This document shows, piece after piece, positions 49,346 through 64,000 of a stretch of 64,000 bases of DNA. Numbering within the stretch: position 1 is the stretch's first letter; each line of letters opens with the position of its first letter. The notes beneath the pieces were generated by a model. That model was not told the origin of the DNA and did not search any database. It worked only from the letters and a program-made list of their open reading frames with translations. A program made the position numbers and the translations under genes. The DNA comes from Polyodon spathula (Eukaryota > Chordata > Actinopteri > Acipenseriformes > Polyodontidae): NCBI RefSeq assembly GCF_017654505.1, contig NC_054545.1, forward strand, positions 7,949,927-8,013,926, in the 5' to 3' direction.

Positions 49346-52300
49346 AGTGAAATATGTCTTTGTGATTATTACTTTAAAAGGGTGAGGGTTTTTTCTCAGA
49401 ATTGAGTCAAAATGGAAACATGTGCTCAGCCCATTTTGGATGGCTGTCTTCCACACACTGGCATTATGGTAGTAATGTTTGGTAACAGCAAAGGCTAGAG
49501 CTCAGATATTTCATAATAAATGTCTACACATTCATTATATAGTATGATTCCATTGACAAGTTAGAATGGAGAAAGAAAAAGAAAGCCCAATACAGTCCTC
49601 CATTTATTTAGTGTATCTTAGAAACAGACCCATTGAGGCAGCACCTTTTAAAGCTTTCACCAGAAAGAATAGGTCCACAAGCAATTTACATGACTCATAG
49701 AATATTATACATGTCTTTCCTCTTGGGAATTACGCTGGAATTGCAAAAACTTGCAACAAAATGATTTCATTTCCATACTCAAGGTTGGGAAATTCACGTA
49801 AGAGATTTCCTATAAATTAGTCAGGAGGAAATCCCCTTCCAGATTCCACGTCTTTAAACACCCTTGAGAAACCAGGAGCTTTTGTTTTACCCCAGAATTC
49901 ATGATGTGGTTGATAATTACACAATCATTTGTGTTTCTTACTTTAAAATGCAATGCTGCTGGCTCTCCACCAAGAAAGTAAGCCAAGCTTGTTTTTCACA
50001 AGAACTTGTGGGAATTTTTAAACATATCATGGTAATTCCTTGGTTTTTGTTTTTTAATTGGACAAATGTTTAGTGCCACAAAATGTATGCTTATTTACTG
50101 TACATATTATACACTTCAAGGTTAAATAAAAAAAAAGGCCCACAAAATCCACTGTATTAATATAGAGAACTATATGCAAGTCAGCAAATTCAAAATGAAG
50201 AACTGGATTTTAAAAAACAAACATTTGTTTACAGTAGAAAGAGGATCTGCAGTTATACTAGGATTGCAAAATAAAGCATTTCTGGTAATAGGGGGATTCC
50301 TGTGAACTGAAAACAACAGCAAATTTAGGTGAAAACAGAACAGAACAAAAACAAAGTATCCGCAGGGATATGTAAGTGGAATGGGACCTCTTACATAACA
50401 GTATGTAAAAAGATCTGTATAATTGACATGGCCATTGGTTAAAACTATACTGCAATGATTAAAGCTTTTTTATTATATATATATATATATATGATGCTTG
50501 TGTACCAAATAAAGTATGTTAAAAATACAACAAAACGTTAGGTCTTTATCATCTCTATAATCACATGACTACAATATGTCAGGCATCTTACTTCACAGGT
50601 GAAGGGTGTCATTAGATAACACTGGAATTTGAAGTTGGCATCTAAAAAGGTTATAGTATTGCAGTAAAAATATATATTGCATTGGTCAGGAAAAGGTGCT
50701 GCACTCATATACATGCCCCCCCAATATGTGAAGCCTTTTCTTGAAAGTTGCAGTATACAAGTGGAAAACACAATGATCTCTCTGCTAGGTTACAGAACAA
50801 GTCAACAGAATTTAATACAGGTCCGATTTTTCTCTTTTTATTAGAAGATACTTAATGTTGTGGAAAACTGAGGCTTGGTGGAAGGTTGCTGGTTCATTTA
50901 GTCTTGGCTACCAGCAGTACTTATTAGACACTGTGAATAGATTAAAAGACAAGTGGTCAAAAAAGGCATGATGTACACTTGCCTTTGTACATTATAAATA
51001 TCACATGAATAAAAATAGTGTCCAGCCCACACAGAGCAGGAAACCCCACAAAGCAAAGGTCAGGAATAGCAAGTGGTGGGTGGGGGCATAAAGACACCCT
51101 AAGTGTGACTGATACAGCCGCCCTGGGTATGCCAGCTAGCAGCAGTCCCTTACACATCAACCCACACCGCTGGATAATTTGTTGCAAATGTTTTTGACCC
51201 CACAAACTAGAAAGGGAATTCAGGATTTCTATTCATCTTTACATAGGTACCAAATGTGGAAGGCAGTACATGTACCTATGCATAATGCAATATATTTATA
51301 GGCACTGCAGAAAAATGATAAAATCATGAATACATTTTTCCCAGCTTGTAACTCACTCAAACTAGTGACACAGATCTGTTGCAATACATTTTAGAGCATT
51401 ACTAATTACAGTAAAACATCTTACTGTGGGTGTTTTTGGGGTATTTTTTAAAACATGTTTTTCCTTTCCTGGGTTTGTTTATTCAGCTCGTCTATGACTG
51501 GTTTATTTTTTGTTGGTGCTGAGAATTTCCCAGGATTGTTAACACCCCAAGTCCCCTTACTAAAATTGTAAGAATTCTCATCTGTCTCAATAAAGCAGAC
51601 ATGCTCTATATATTAACTAATGTCAGCCGCTTTCTCCCACCAACGTCATGCAGTAATGAGAATTAGTCATTACAGTAACCCGTGTTCCCATCCAGGGACA
51701 GGAAATGCGTAACAATAAAAAGTACAATTGATGCAGCTTGATGAGTCTCATTAGCTTGCATTGGATCACACGCTTCAGGCAGCATTAAGTTAGAGGTAAG
51801 AAAGATGTGTGACAGAGAAAGAGGATGATCTGAAAAATAAAGGTCTGCAATGTTTGATACGATGAAGGAGACTGGCAACTGTACTGTAGTTCTGCATGAA
51901 CCAACACAGTATCATATTCAGGTAGGCAATGCTGACAGGAGATCAGAGTTACCGAACAGTCCTGTGCTGAACACAGGAGATCAGAGTTACCGAACAGTCC
52001 TGTGCTGAACACAGGAGATCAGAGTTATCGAACAGTCCTGTGCTGAACATTCGTATTTCATTGCATGCAATACATTCAAAACACTTTAAAGGACAAAATT
52101 ATTACACAATGTGAAACATACAACTTAACATGATGGATAATGTATTTACTAATGTAACTGAAACCAAAGAATAAACATGTGCCAGGCCATTTTTAATGGT
52201 CTATAATTTAAAAAAATACATCTTTGCAAGTGTAACCAGCTTGGCTTAAGTATGCTGTATACATTTATTTTGCCACCACCTGCTGTATACTTGAGATGCT

Positions 52301-55300
52301 AGTCAATATATGAATGCAACTTTTAACCTCACAGCCCCCTATAACATGATATATCACTTTGAAAATAAATGAACAAGCATGTTAGTAAAATACATCCCCT
52401 GCCACAACAGCCAATTCAAATTTAGAGCCATCAGTGTGATGACAAAGTTGAAGACCATACTGTAGAATAGGAAATGGCAATGAATATTTAAGACCTAAAT
52501 GTCATAAGGTACATGGCAAGTGTTTTTTCGTGATACATGTAAAAAAGTTTGAAGGAGGATAACAAGGACAGATGTACATGCATGAATTGAAGAAACTAAT
52601 GCCTAGAAATAAAAAGAAAAATAACACACACACGCACGCACACATGCACGCTTCTGGACTAATTTGGTGATTTTTTAATTTATGGAACTAATGAATAAGG
52701 CTCTATTTTACTGATCATCTGCTCTGCAAATAAACATGTCATGTGACTATTTGCGTAAGTCTCTTAATCAGACAGGAAATACAGATGATAACTGATTCTC
52801 TTTTCCTCTGAAATAAAGCCCCACTTGAATTCCCCCTGCCTTAACTTTGTGTAACCATCAAAGAAGCATTTTTTACATTTGACTTGGTAAAAAGGGGACA
52901 TGTTGTATTTTTTTTAAACCATAGATTTATCAGCAGGAAGTAAGAGGGACATTGTAATGTGTATTATTTATAGAACTACCAGTACTTTGAATTGAATGTT
53001 TCAAATGTCCAGGAAGTGTTTTAACAGGTATTTATTTAGAGTGTGACAAATCCAGTTTTTGGAGGGGTTCAATTACAATGTTTGGAGGAACTGCTGTCAG
53101 TGGCACTGGAACAATATTTAAAGTGGGGGTGCTGAAAGCCATTGAACAAAACTGTAACCCCCTTTATATGTTGGAAGTCATGCAAAGCCCTTGACTGCTG
53201 TAGCCACTAAAAAAAGATCCTCTATACATTTTTCAACCCTAGTCATCATTTCAAATATGGTGCTAACTCACACTTGGCTCAGTCCTAATACAGGTAATTA
53301 AAACATGGCTAAGTTCCCTTCTGCATGTGATTGGGGGCTGCATACAAGATATTGAATGTAATCTATACTACAGCTTATGTGGACCCTTACATGAAATGGA
53401 ATGCTTCTCTTGGAACCAGTAGTTGAAGTCTTTCTTAGCTCGAAGGTGATACTGTTTTTTAAAGGTTGGTGGTTTTTTTTACTGTGGCTGCTCCGGTCAG
53501 ACTTTGGTAGGTCTTATTTTTGAAGCTGGTCACCTTGGAGGTCAGTGGGCATTCAGAGAGCTGATTGGGGCCAGCTGCAGGAAGAGATAGCCTCAAAAGG
53601 TGACACATACTTGAACAAAATGACTATGTTGACCTGGAGACGGTTATACTAGGTTGTCCGAGCAAAAAAATAAAATAAATAAATAAATAAATAACTGCTG
53701 GTTTGTGATGTTTAGGGGGAAGGGGTATTTGTTGTTTGTTAAACTGTATAACCCTAGCAACTCTCAGGAAAGAGGTGTTAAGTTGTTTATTGCTAGTTTT
53801 ATATCATTACAATTATTTATTCCTCTCTGAAAACGTGCCTTATTTAATGTACTAGGGCCTGTTTCTAACTGGGCCCAGTTTACTGGATTGTATCAGTTCA
53901 GACAGCTTTTAAACACCAGACAGCATTTAAACACAAGATGATTTCTTCTTTTCAAAATAACTGAAAAAAAATGCATTAAAAATACTCTGGGTTTAAGTTT
54001 CTATAAGTGAATGGGAGAAACCAATTTATTACACTTGACATGAAGGTGCTTCTAGTCTGTATCCCTGAAGCCACTATTGAATCTTCTGGCATATCTTCCT
54101 ACTGGTAGAACTGGGATTGACTCAGCCAAGCTAGACTCGGTGAACAAGTCTTGAACTAGAAACAACCCAGACAACACAAAAAGATTAGTCACAGTGCACT
54201 CCTGCACCATTATCAGTTCACCTATTGTAACCTCAAAACAGTTACAGTTGATTAAGCCATTTGTATTTATTTATTTTAATAAATAAACATTTGTTTTGGT
54301 TATAACGACGGTGACAATACCACAGTTTATGTGCATGTGTGTCCCGGTGTGTGAGCGAGTGCTTGTGTGTTTTGATGGATTTTTTGTTTTGTTTTGTGTG
54401 TGTTTTGGATGCTGAAGGGCTTGGCTAAACAGAGAAAGACGTTTCAGATTTTACACGCTACTTCCACTGTCCCTACATTACAGGAAAGGGACGCTGCGGA
54501 AGCAAACAATTTCCTTCCTCAGAAATGAGAAGTAGTTTTAAAAATAAAGGTGCTGAAAAACTACCTTTCGTGGCCCGTGCAGATATATATCGGTATATTT
54601 TTACAGGATCTGTACCGGGATCGGGTAGCCAAAATTGGACCAGTTAAAGAGCACTGGTTCTACAAAAGAAACAAAGAAACAGGGTTCTGGTGAAGAAAAG
54701 GAGAGACATAAATGTTTTAATTGTTTTTTTGTTTTATTTTTTTTACACTCACCTTTACGCAGTACAAGTGGGTTGTCTATCTGCGGTAATAATACATTGT
54801 CGAGTAATGTAGAATTACTAAGTTTTGTGTGTGTTCTTTTCTTCATTTTTAAAAGCTAATACGTATTTCTGTTGAGAAAAAAAATAAAAAAATATAACAA
54901 GGAACTCAATATCTAACAAAAGGAACTAACAAAAACTCAAAAAAGTTTACTATTTGTTTTTTAATTGAACTGGAGCAGAATGTCTCACACACACACATAT
55001 ATATATATACCAAAAAGACAAACCCTTGCTGTAATTAATGGGGGAAGATGGCAACTCCCTTTACCCGATTTCCTCTTGACTTATTTTCATTGTTTAAATA
55101 CTTGCCCAGTACTGTAAAAAAAAAAAAAAAAAAAGTCACACGATTCTAACACTAGAGCATAGCCAACACCTTAAGTGTTAGTGTGAGGTTTGCGGAACGC
55201 TCCTTTTAAAACTACAGAAATGGTCAATACCGGGTACTAACCACAATTCCTGGAAAATTTTAAAATGCAGTTTCCCTGTTCAGAACTGTTCCAGTAAAAC

Positions 55301-55825
55301 ATGCTTCACAGTGACATGACTTGCATTTCATTATGCCTGTAGTATTTACAAACTGGTGGCTTTTCAGCTTTTCATTTTCATAAAACTAGGCTACAAAGAG
55401 CCTAATGTGTATGCAAGTCATGGTGATAAACAGTACTAACAACTAGAGTGCTATTTACATTGTAAATAATACATATCAAGTTCAGTATATACTCTGCTTC
55501 ATCGGATTAAGGAAAAACAACCTGATATTTCTCAGCAGATGGGAAGGAAGCTAGAATAACCGCAACTTCCATATTTACATGTATGTCAGCAGCCAATTTC
55601 AAATACATATGACAATGTACTGTCACTGTTCAAAATGGTAACATATTTGAGATAATGTCTGAATAAGGTGTTAAGAATAATTCAATCAATAAAATAAAGA
55701 CAGTAGCAGCATACATTTAGAAGGTGGGGCTACCTATACAATTTCTAAGACAACACACTTATTTTTAAGAAACAAATCACACAAAATATTACCTTTTGTT
55801 TTATTTCAAAGAAAAAAAGAAGGCA
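49346..55825. other. NFKBIA-PSMA6 intergenic region (tail to tail)
   Basis: About 6.5 kb without a gene. It contains a small (TA)n at 50475-50491, a 38-bp tandem repeat at 51936-52049, a short CA run at 52625-52640, (AAAT)n near 53667-53693, and (CA)(TA) at 54988-55009. No transposon ends were identified. Confidence 0.65.
51936..52049 (+). repeat. 38-bp minisatellite, three copies
   Basis: Three head-to-tail 38-bp units starting caggagatcagagttaccga. The first two are identical and the third differs by one base (tatcga). The near-identity implies a recent expansion. Confidence 0.95.
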
Positions 55826-55846
55826 TATTTTTCCAAAAACCTCAGC

Positions 55847-55852
55847 TTTATT
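55847..55852 (-). terminator. PSMA6: Poly(A) signal of PSMA6
   Basis: Minus-strand AATAAA (tttatt on +) lies about 100 nt after the PSMA6 stop codon, giving a short 3' UTR. Confidence 0.75.
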
Positions 55853-55951
55853 TGAACAGGGTAAATGTACAGCAAACAATGGGCATACAGATCTCAACCT
55901 GCATTCTATATTCTTAAACAGTGCTCCAAGGAGCATACTCCCAGTCCACTT

Positions 55952-61034
<5,083 letters not shown>

Positions 61035-61422
61035 TTAAGTTTGATCCGTAAAAAAATAAATAAACACTGAAGCTGGAATGATTTCCTTAAAGAAAATATC
61101 TATTTTTTAAAATAATTACTGTATTTATTCACAACGCTCGACAGAGCTATTTTCCAAGTATTATGTCCAAAAGTTTTGCACCACCCAGTAAAATGAACTA
61201 ATTCTGCTTCATAAAGTCGAATGAAACCTGCTGAACATAAACATATTGAATTACATACCGCGTTGTAGTTTCCCATATACTTAATAAAAAACTGACAAAA
61301 TATGTGACATTTTGAAATCTAACATGAAATACTGTACCACTGTTATGGCTTCTGATAGACTTTTGCCATATTTTGTAGTTTATATGATGTTGACTAAAAT
61401 ATCTAAATTATATTCAATTATA

Positions 61423-61640
61423 GGAGGCTGTTTGGTCTAGTGGTTAAAGAAACAGACCACTGACTCATGTTGTGACCCCGAGCTTAACCTCCTTGACATC
61501 CATCTTTCCGGTGAGGCATTCTTGTAAGTGACTCTGCAGCTGATGCGTATTTCACACACCCTAGTCTTCTATCTTGTAAAGCGCTTTGTGATGGTGGTCC
61601 ACTATGAAAGGCACTATATAATAAAGATTATCATTATTAT
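61423..61640 (+). mobile_element. tRNA-derived SINE with LINE-like tail
   Basis: An A box TGGTCTAGTGG (61433-61443) is followed by a decayed B-box region and a tail reading tgtaaagcgctttgtgatgg … aaaggcactatataataaag, ending in ATT-type short repeats. Tails of this AAGCGCTTTG/GGCGCTATATAA type are shared by many fish SINEs and L2-like LINEs. It lies between PSMA6 and PRORP. Confidence 0.75.
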
Positions 61641-62736
61641 ATATTTATTTTAAATGATGTCACATTCCTAAAATGCAAAACTTTTGGCCATAGCTGTAGC
61701 CGGGGCCATAGAGGATAACATTAAGAAAATCAGTGGGATGATTTAGAGTGCATCATCAACAAAGAAGTGGGCTGCTTGAAAGGCTATGAATGGACTGGAC
61801 ACTGGTTCATTAGTAACATTGCCTCATTCACAGTATTACATAATATTTTGGCCACGACCTGCACTTAAAATAAATTCAGTTAATGGTACTGAATTTGGTA
61901 GCTTCTTAGTCTGCTAAGAATGACATATTGAAAGCTAGAGACTTTGAGGCTAAAATAGAGGTGGTGAGGCAAAAGTATATTAAAAAAAGGTTTTAGATTT
62001 TAAACTTTTAGTAAATGCATTTTATAATACCCAATATAAAATGTTCCAGTTAGACACTATCACATTAAGTCCTGTGTAAACAGAACATCAAGTCATGCTA
62101 ACCTACATCAGTAATTCCTATTTCTGTGTAAAATTGAAGATTAATATTGTCTTTAAAATCAACAGTAAATTACATTACACCAGACTGTTGGAAAGATCAT
62201 TTGCTTCTTCGTTACTGTTATGAAAGATTGCAATTATTATTTATGTAGGTGTGACACATATGCAAATCTGCCAGAAAAGGAAACAACTTAATTTGCATAG
62301 TAAGACTGACACACATGGCTGGTAAATTGATGTTGGTTAAACAATTCATCGTAAAAATCCATATCTTAACAGGAAATTCATACTGGAAAATAGGTCAGTT
62401 GACAATAGAATAATTTAAAGACCTTATCATTTAATAGTAAGTAATATATGCAAACTCACTTTTCAGTGCTTGATTACAGTGATAGACTAGTATAGGGAGT
62501 TTTTGTTTTGGGCAATATACAGTTCAAACTGAGCAGGCCAACAATTTTTAAGTAGACCGGTTTATTTAACATATTTATAACATTAAAATACATTAGGACT
62601 CCCTGGTTCACATAAATGATATTGAACGAGAGAATGTAGTTAAGTACTCTTGGATTAAACCACTTACAGTAGGTAGGGGGTTTGTTCTGCTCTGTCTAAA
62701 CTATAGGAAGCTTACATTTATTCACTCTCTAGTCAG
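61641..62736. other. PSMA6-PRORP intergenic DNA, nothing recognised
   Basis: AT-rich sequence between the SINE and the solo LTR, without gene or repeat structure that I can support. Confidence 0.6.
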
Positions 62737-63135
62737 GAGACTGTGGCAGGCTGGTCAGTGGATAGAGGCCCAGAGACAGTCTGGAGTTCAAAAAAAATAA
62801 CTATTTTATTATAAACACAAAAATGAAAGTGCACAAGGGCCAAAACAAAGCAATTTAAACACAAAATAAACAAAATAAAGGTTTCCAGGCTGGGCAATGC
62901 CTTCACTGGATTCAAAAATCACAAACACCAACCTGCTTTCTCAGCTCCCTCCTCCTCAATGAAAAGCAGAGGCCTCCTTTTATGTCAGGTGGCTGGGCGC
63001 TGATTGATCGTTAATTAAACTAATCATCTAATCAACCCCAGCCACCTGAACACAATGAACCAAGGCAGGTAGGGGAATTTAACCCCATCCCTGCCAATTT
63101 CTAAAGAGCAGAGCTGTGCTCTGCCACAGAGACAT
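62737..63135 (-). mobile_element. Solo LTR with 5-bp target-site duplication
   Basis: The 389-bp element 62742-63130 begins TGTGGCAG and ends CTGCCACA, giving 8-bp inverted TG…CA ends, and is flanked by gagac on both sides (62737-62741 and 63131-63135). Read on the minus strand it has a perfect 12-bp hairpin (62986-62997 with 63037-63048), then a TATA-like acataaaagg (about 62976-62985), and later a poly(A) signal in tataataaaatag. No internal retroelement sequence is present, so it is the product of recombination between two LTRs of one provirus or retrotransposon. Family (Gypsy, ERV or other) is not determined. Confidence 0.88.
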
Positions 63136-63829
63136 ATACAAAATATATCTGTACCACCTAAACATAGTCAGACTGAGTTAAGCTCACTGCCAGGAAGGTA
63201 ACTGACAACTTAACTACCACTTGTTAATTCCTGCTAAGCATAGCTTGCTATAGTTAACTGCTTTTTTTGTATTTATCTTTTTGAAAAGTGGTAGGTGAGC
63301 TACATTTGGAGTTTTAATAGGAGCGTGGCTGTGAAGGAAGAATTGAACGCATGCAGCTGCAGGTGTTTTAGGAGACATTTGGGTTATTTTATTCACAAAT
63401 ACAGATCTGTAGTTGAACTTCGTCCTCTTTACATCAACTGCTTTTATACAAACCCTAAAATGCAGCCCATATCAACTGATGTTCAATGGAGGATTTCCAT
63501 TTATGAATTTAGTTAATAAAAACAGATCATTAGGTTACTTCTTTTATATAACTATTTTCTGGATGTGTATACTGAGATAATAAAGTTTCATACAGAAAGT
63601 TGTACACAGAACTACAGTCCAAGCATGTTTTAGAATATTTGTTTACAGAATTTGTTCCCAGCAGGGTTTTTTGTGTTGTTTGTTTTATATATCACAAAAT
63701 ATGTAACCCTATTATCAATATATACATACATTTTCTGAATACACCTATAGTACTGTAAGATACTGTTAGCACTTTCAATAAAAATAGTAAGGAAAGTGCA
63801 CAGGGAAATACACATTTTGGTAGCTTTCC
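63136..63829 (-). other. PRORP: Probable PRORP 3' UTR and flanking DNA
   Basis: AT-rich sequence downstream of the PRORP stop. Minus-strand AATAAA equivalents (tttatt) occur near 63387-63392. No gene is recognised. Confidence 0.45.
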
Positions 63830-63961
63830 TCATCTTTTCATTTCAAGACACAACCATTTTCTTGGCACTTCATAAGAGTATCTCTCCACTCCGTCTTCAT
63901 CATAAGGAATGTGCCAGGAGTTCTCTTCTGTCTGGATTATAGTGTCATACTTGGGCACAGT
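63830..63961 (-). CDS. PRORP: Mitochondrial ribonuclease P catalytic subunit, last coding exon (partial)
   Basis: A 132-nt exon with acceptor …attcccag ending at 63962, open for 43 codons to TGA at 63830-63832. It reads [20 protein letters not shown] followed by [16 protein letters not shown] and LCLEMKR, which matches the C-terminus of PRORP/MRPP3. This protein-only RNase P cleaves the 5' leaders of mitochondrial tRNA precursors in a complex with TRMT10C and HSD17B10. By analogy with plant PRORP1, the His of WHIP and the Cys of WLCL should be two ligands of the structural zinc site. The metal-binding aspartates of the nuclease domain lie in earlier exons outside the window. Adjacency to PSMA6 in the same orientation agrees with human synteny (gene formerly KIAA0391). 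Confidence 0.87.
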   Translation of the reverse strand, partial: TVPKYDTIIQTEENSWHIPYDEDGVERYSYEVPRKWLCLEMKR

Positions 63962-64000
63962 CTGGGAATAAAAAATAAATAAATTATTAGAGATTAGCCC

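Noticed and set aside
61423..61500. Possible tRNA gene with TGGTCTAGTGG
   Set aside because: The B box is decayed and the segment runs into a LINE-like SINE tail, so it is a SINE head.

Overview
This window comes from a vertebrate nuclear genome. It holds five protein-coding genes with ordinary GT-AG introns, mostly AT-rich non-coding DNA, many long TA microsatellites, and several fish-type transposons. The order RALGAPA1 - INSM2 - NFKBIA - PSMA6 - PRORP matches the arrangement I know from human 14q13, including relative orientations. The Tc1/mariner, piggyBac-like and Harbinger-like elements and the tRNA-derived SINEs suggest a ray-finned fish. The SINE types and the retention of INSM2 in tetrapod-like synteny make a non-teleost lineage such as sturgeon or paddlefish my best guess, but that is inference.

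Layout. Positions 287-28957 (+) carry the last 22 coding exons of RALGAPA1, the catalytic alpha subunit of the Ral GTPase-activating complex: 1,241 codons plus stop by my count, with the Rap/Ran-GAP domain in exons 16-21. The 9.6-kb intron before the last GAP exon has a U12-type 5' splice site and branch point. The 5.7-kb intron after it contains a complete but dead Tc1 element, itself broken by a Harbinger-like MITE. Positions 33083-34747 (-) are the single-exon zinc-finger gene INSM2. About 11.6 kb of non-coding DNA follows, with a deleted Tc1/mariner copy and a widely spaced inverted repeat. NFKBIA (IkappaB-alpha, five coding exons, 314 aa) runs + from 46416 to 48797 behind a compact kappaB/GC-box/TATA promoter. 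About 6.5 kb of intergenic DNA separates it from PSMA6 (-, seven coding exons, 60749 down to 55952, 246 aa, the same length as the human protein). A SINE and a solo LTR with a perfect 5-bp target-site duplication lie between PSMA6 and the last coding exon of PRORP (-, 63830-63961).

The genes do not form a pathway or operon; they are a conserved syntenic block. RALGAPA1 and INSM2 are tail to tail, INSM2 and NFKBIA head to head, NFKBIA and PSMA6 tail to tail, and PSMA6 lies behind PRORP on the same strand. One functional link is incidental: IkappaB-alpha is destroyed by the proteasome, of which PSMA6 is a subunit.

No unknown multi-gene system is evident. The less ordinary signals are the minor-spliceosome intron, a candidate cassette exon that would switch the reading frame of the last RALGAPA1 exon, the nested transposons, two LTR-like repeats sharing a hairpin beside the TATA box, and the unexplained inverted repeat at 37096/38953. 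All exon boundaries were placed by eye from reading-frame continuity, splice consensus and remembered homology; no alignment or transcript data were used.
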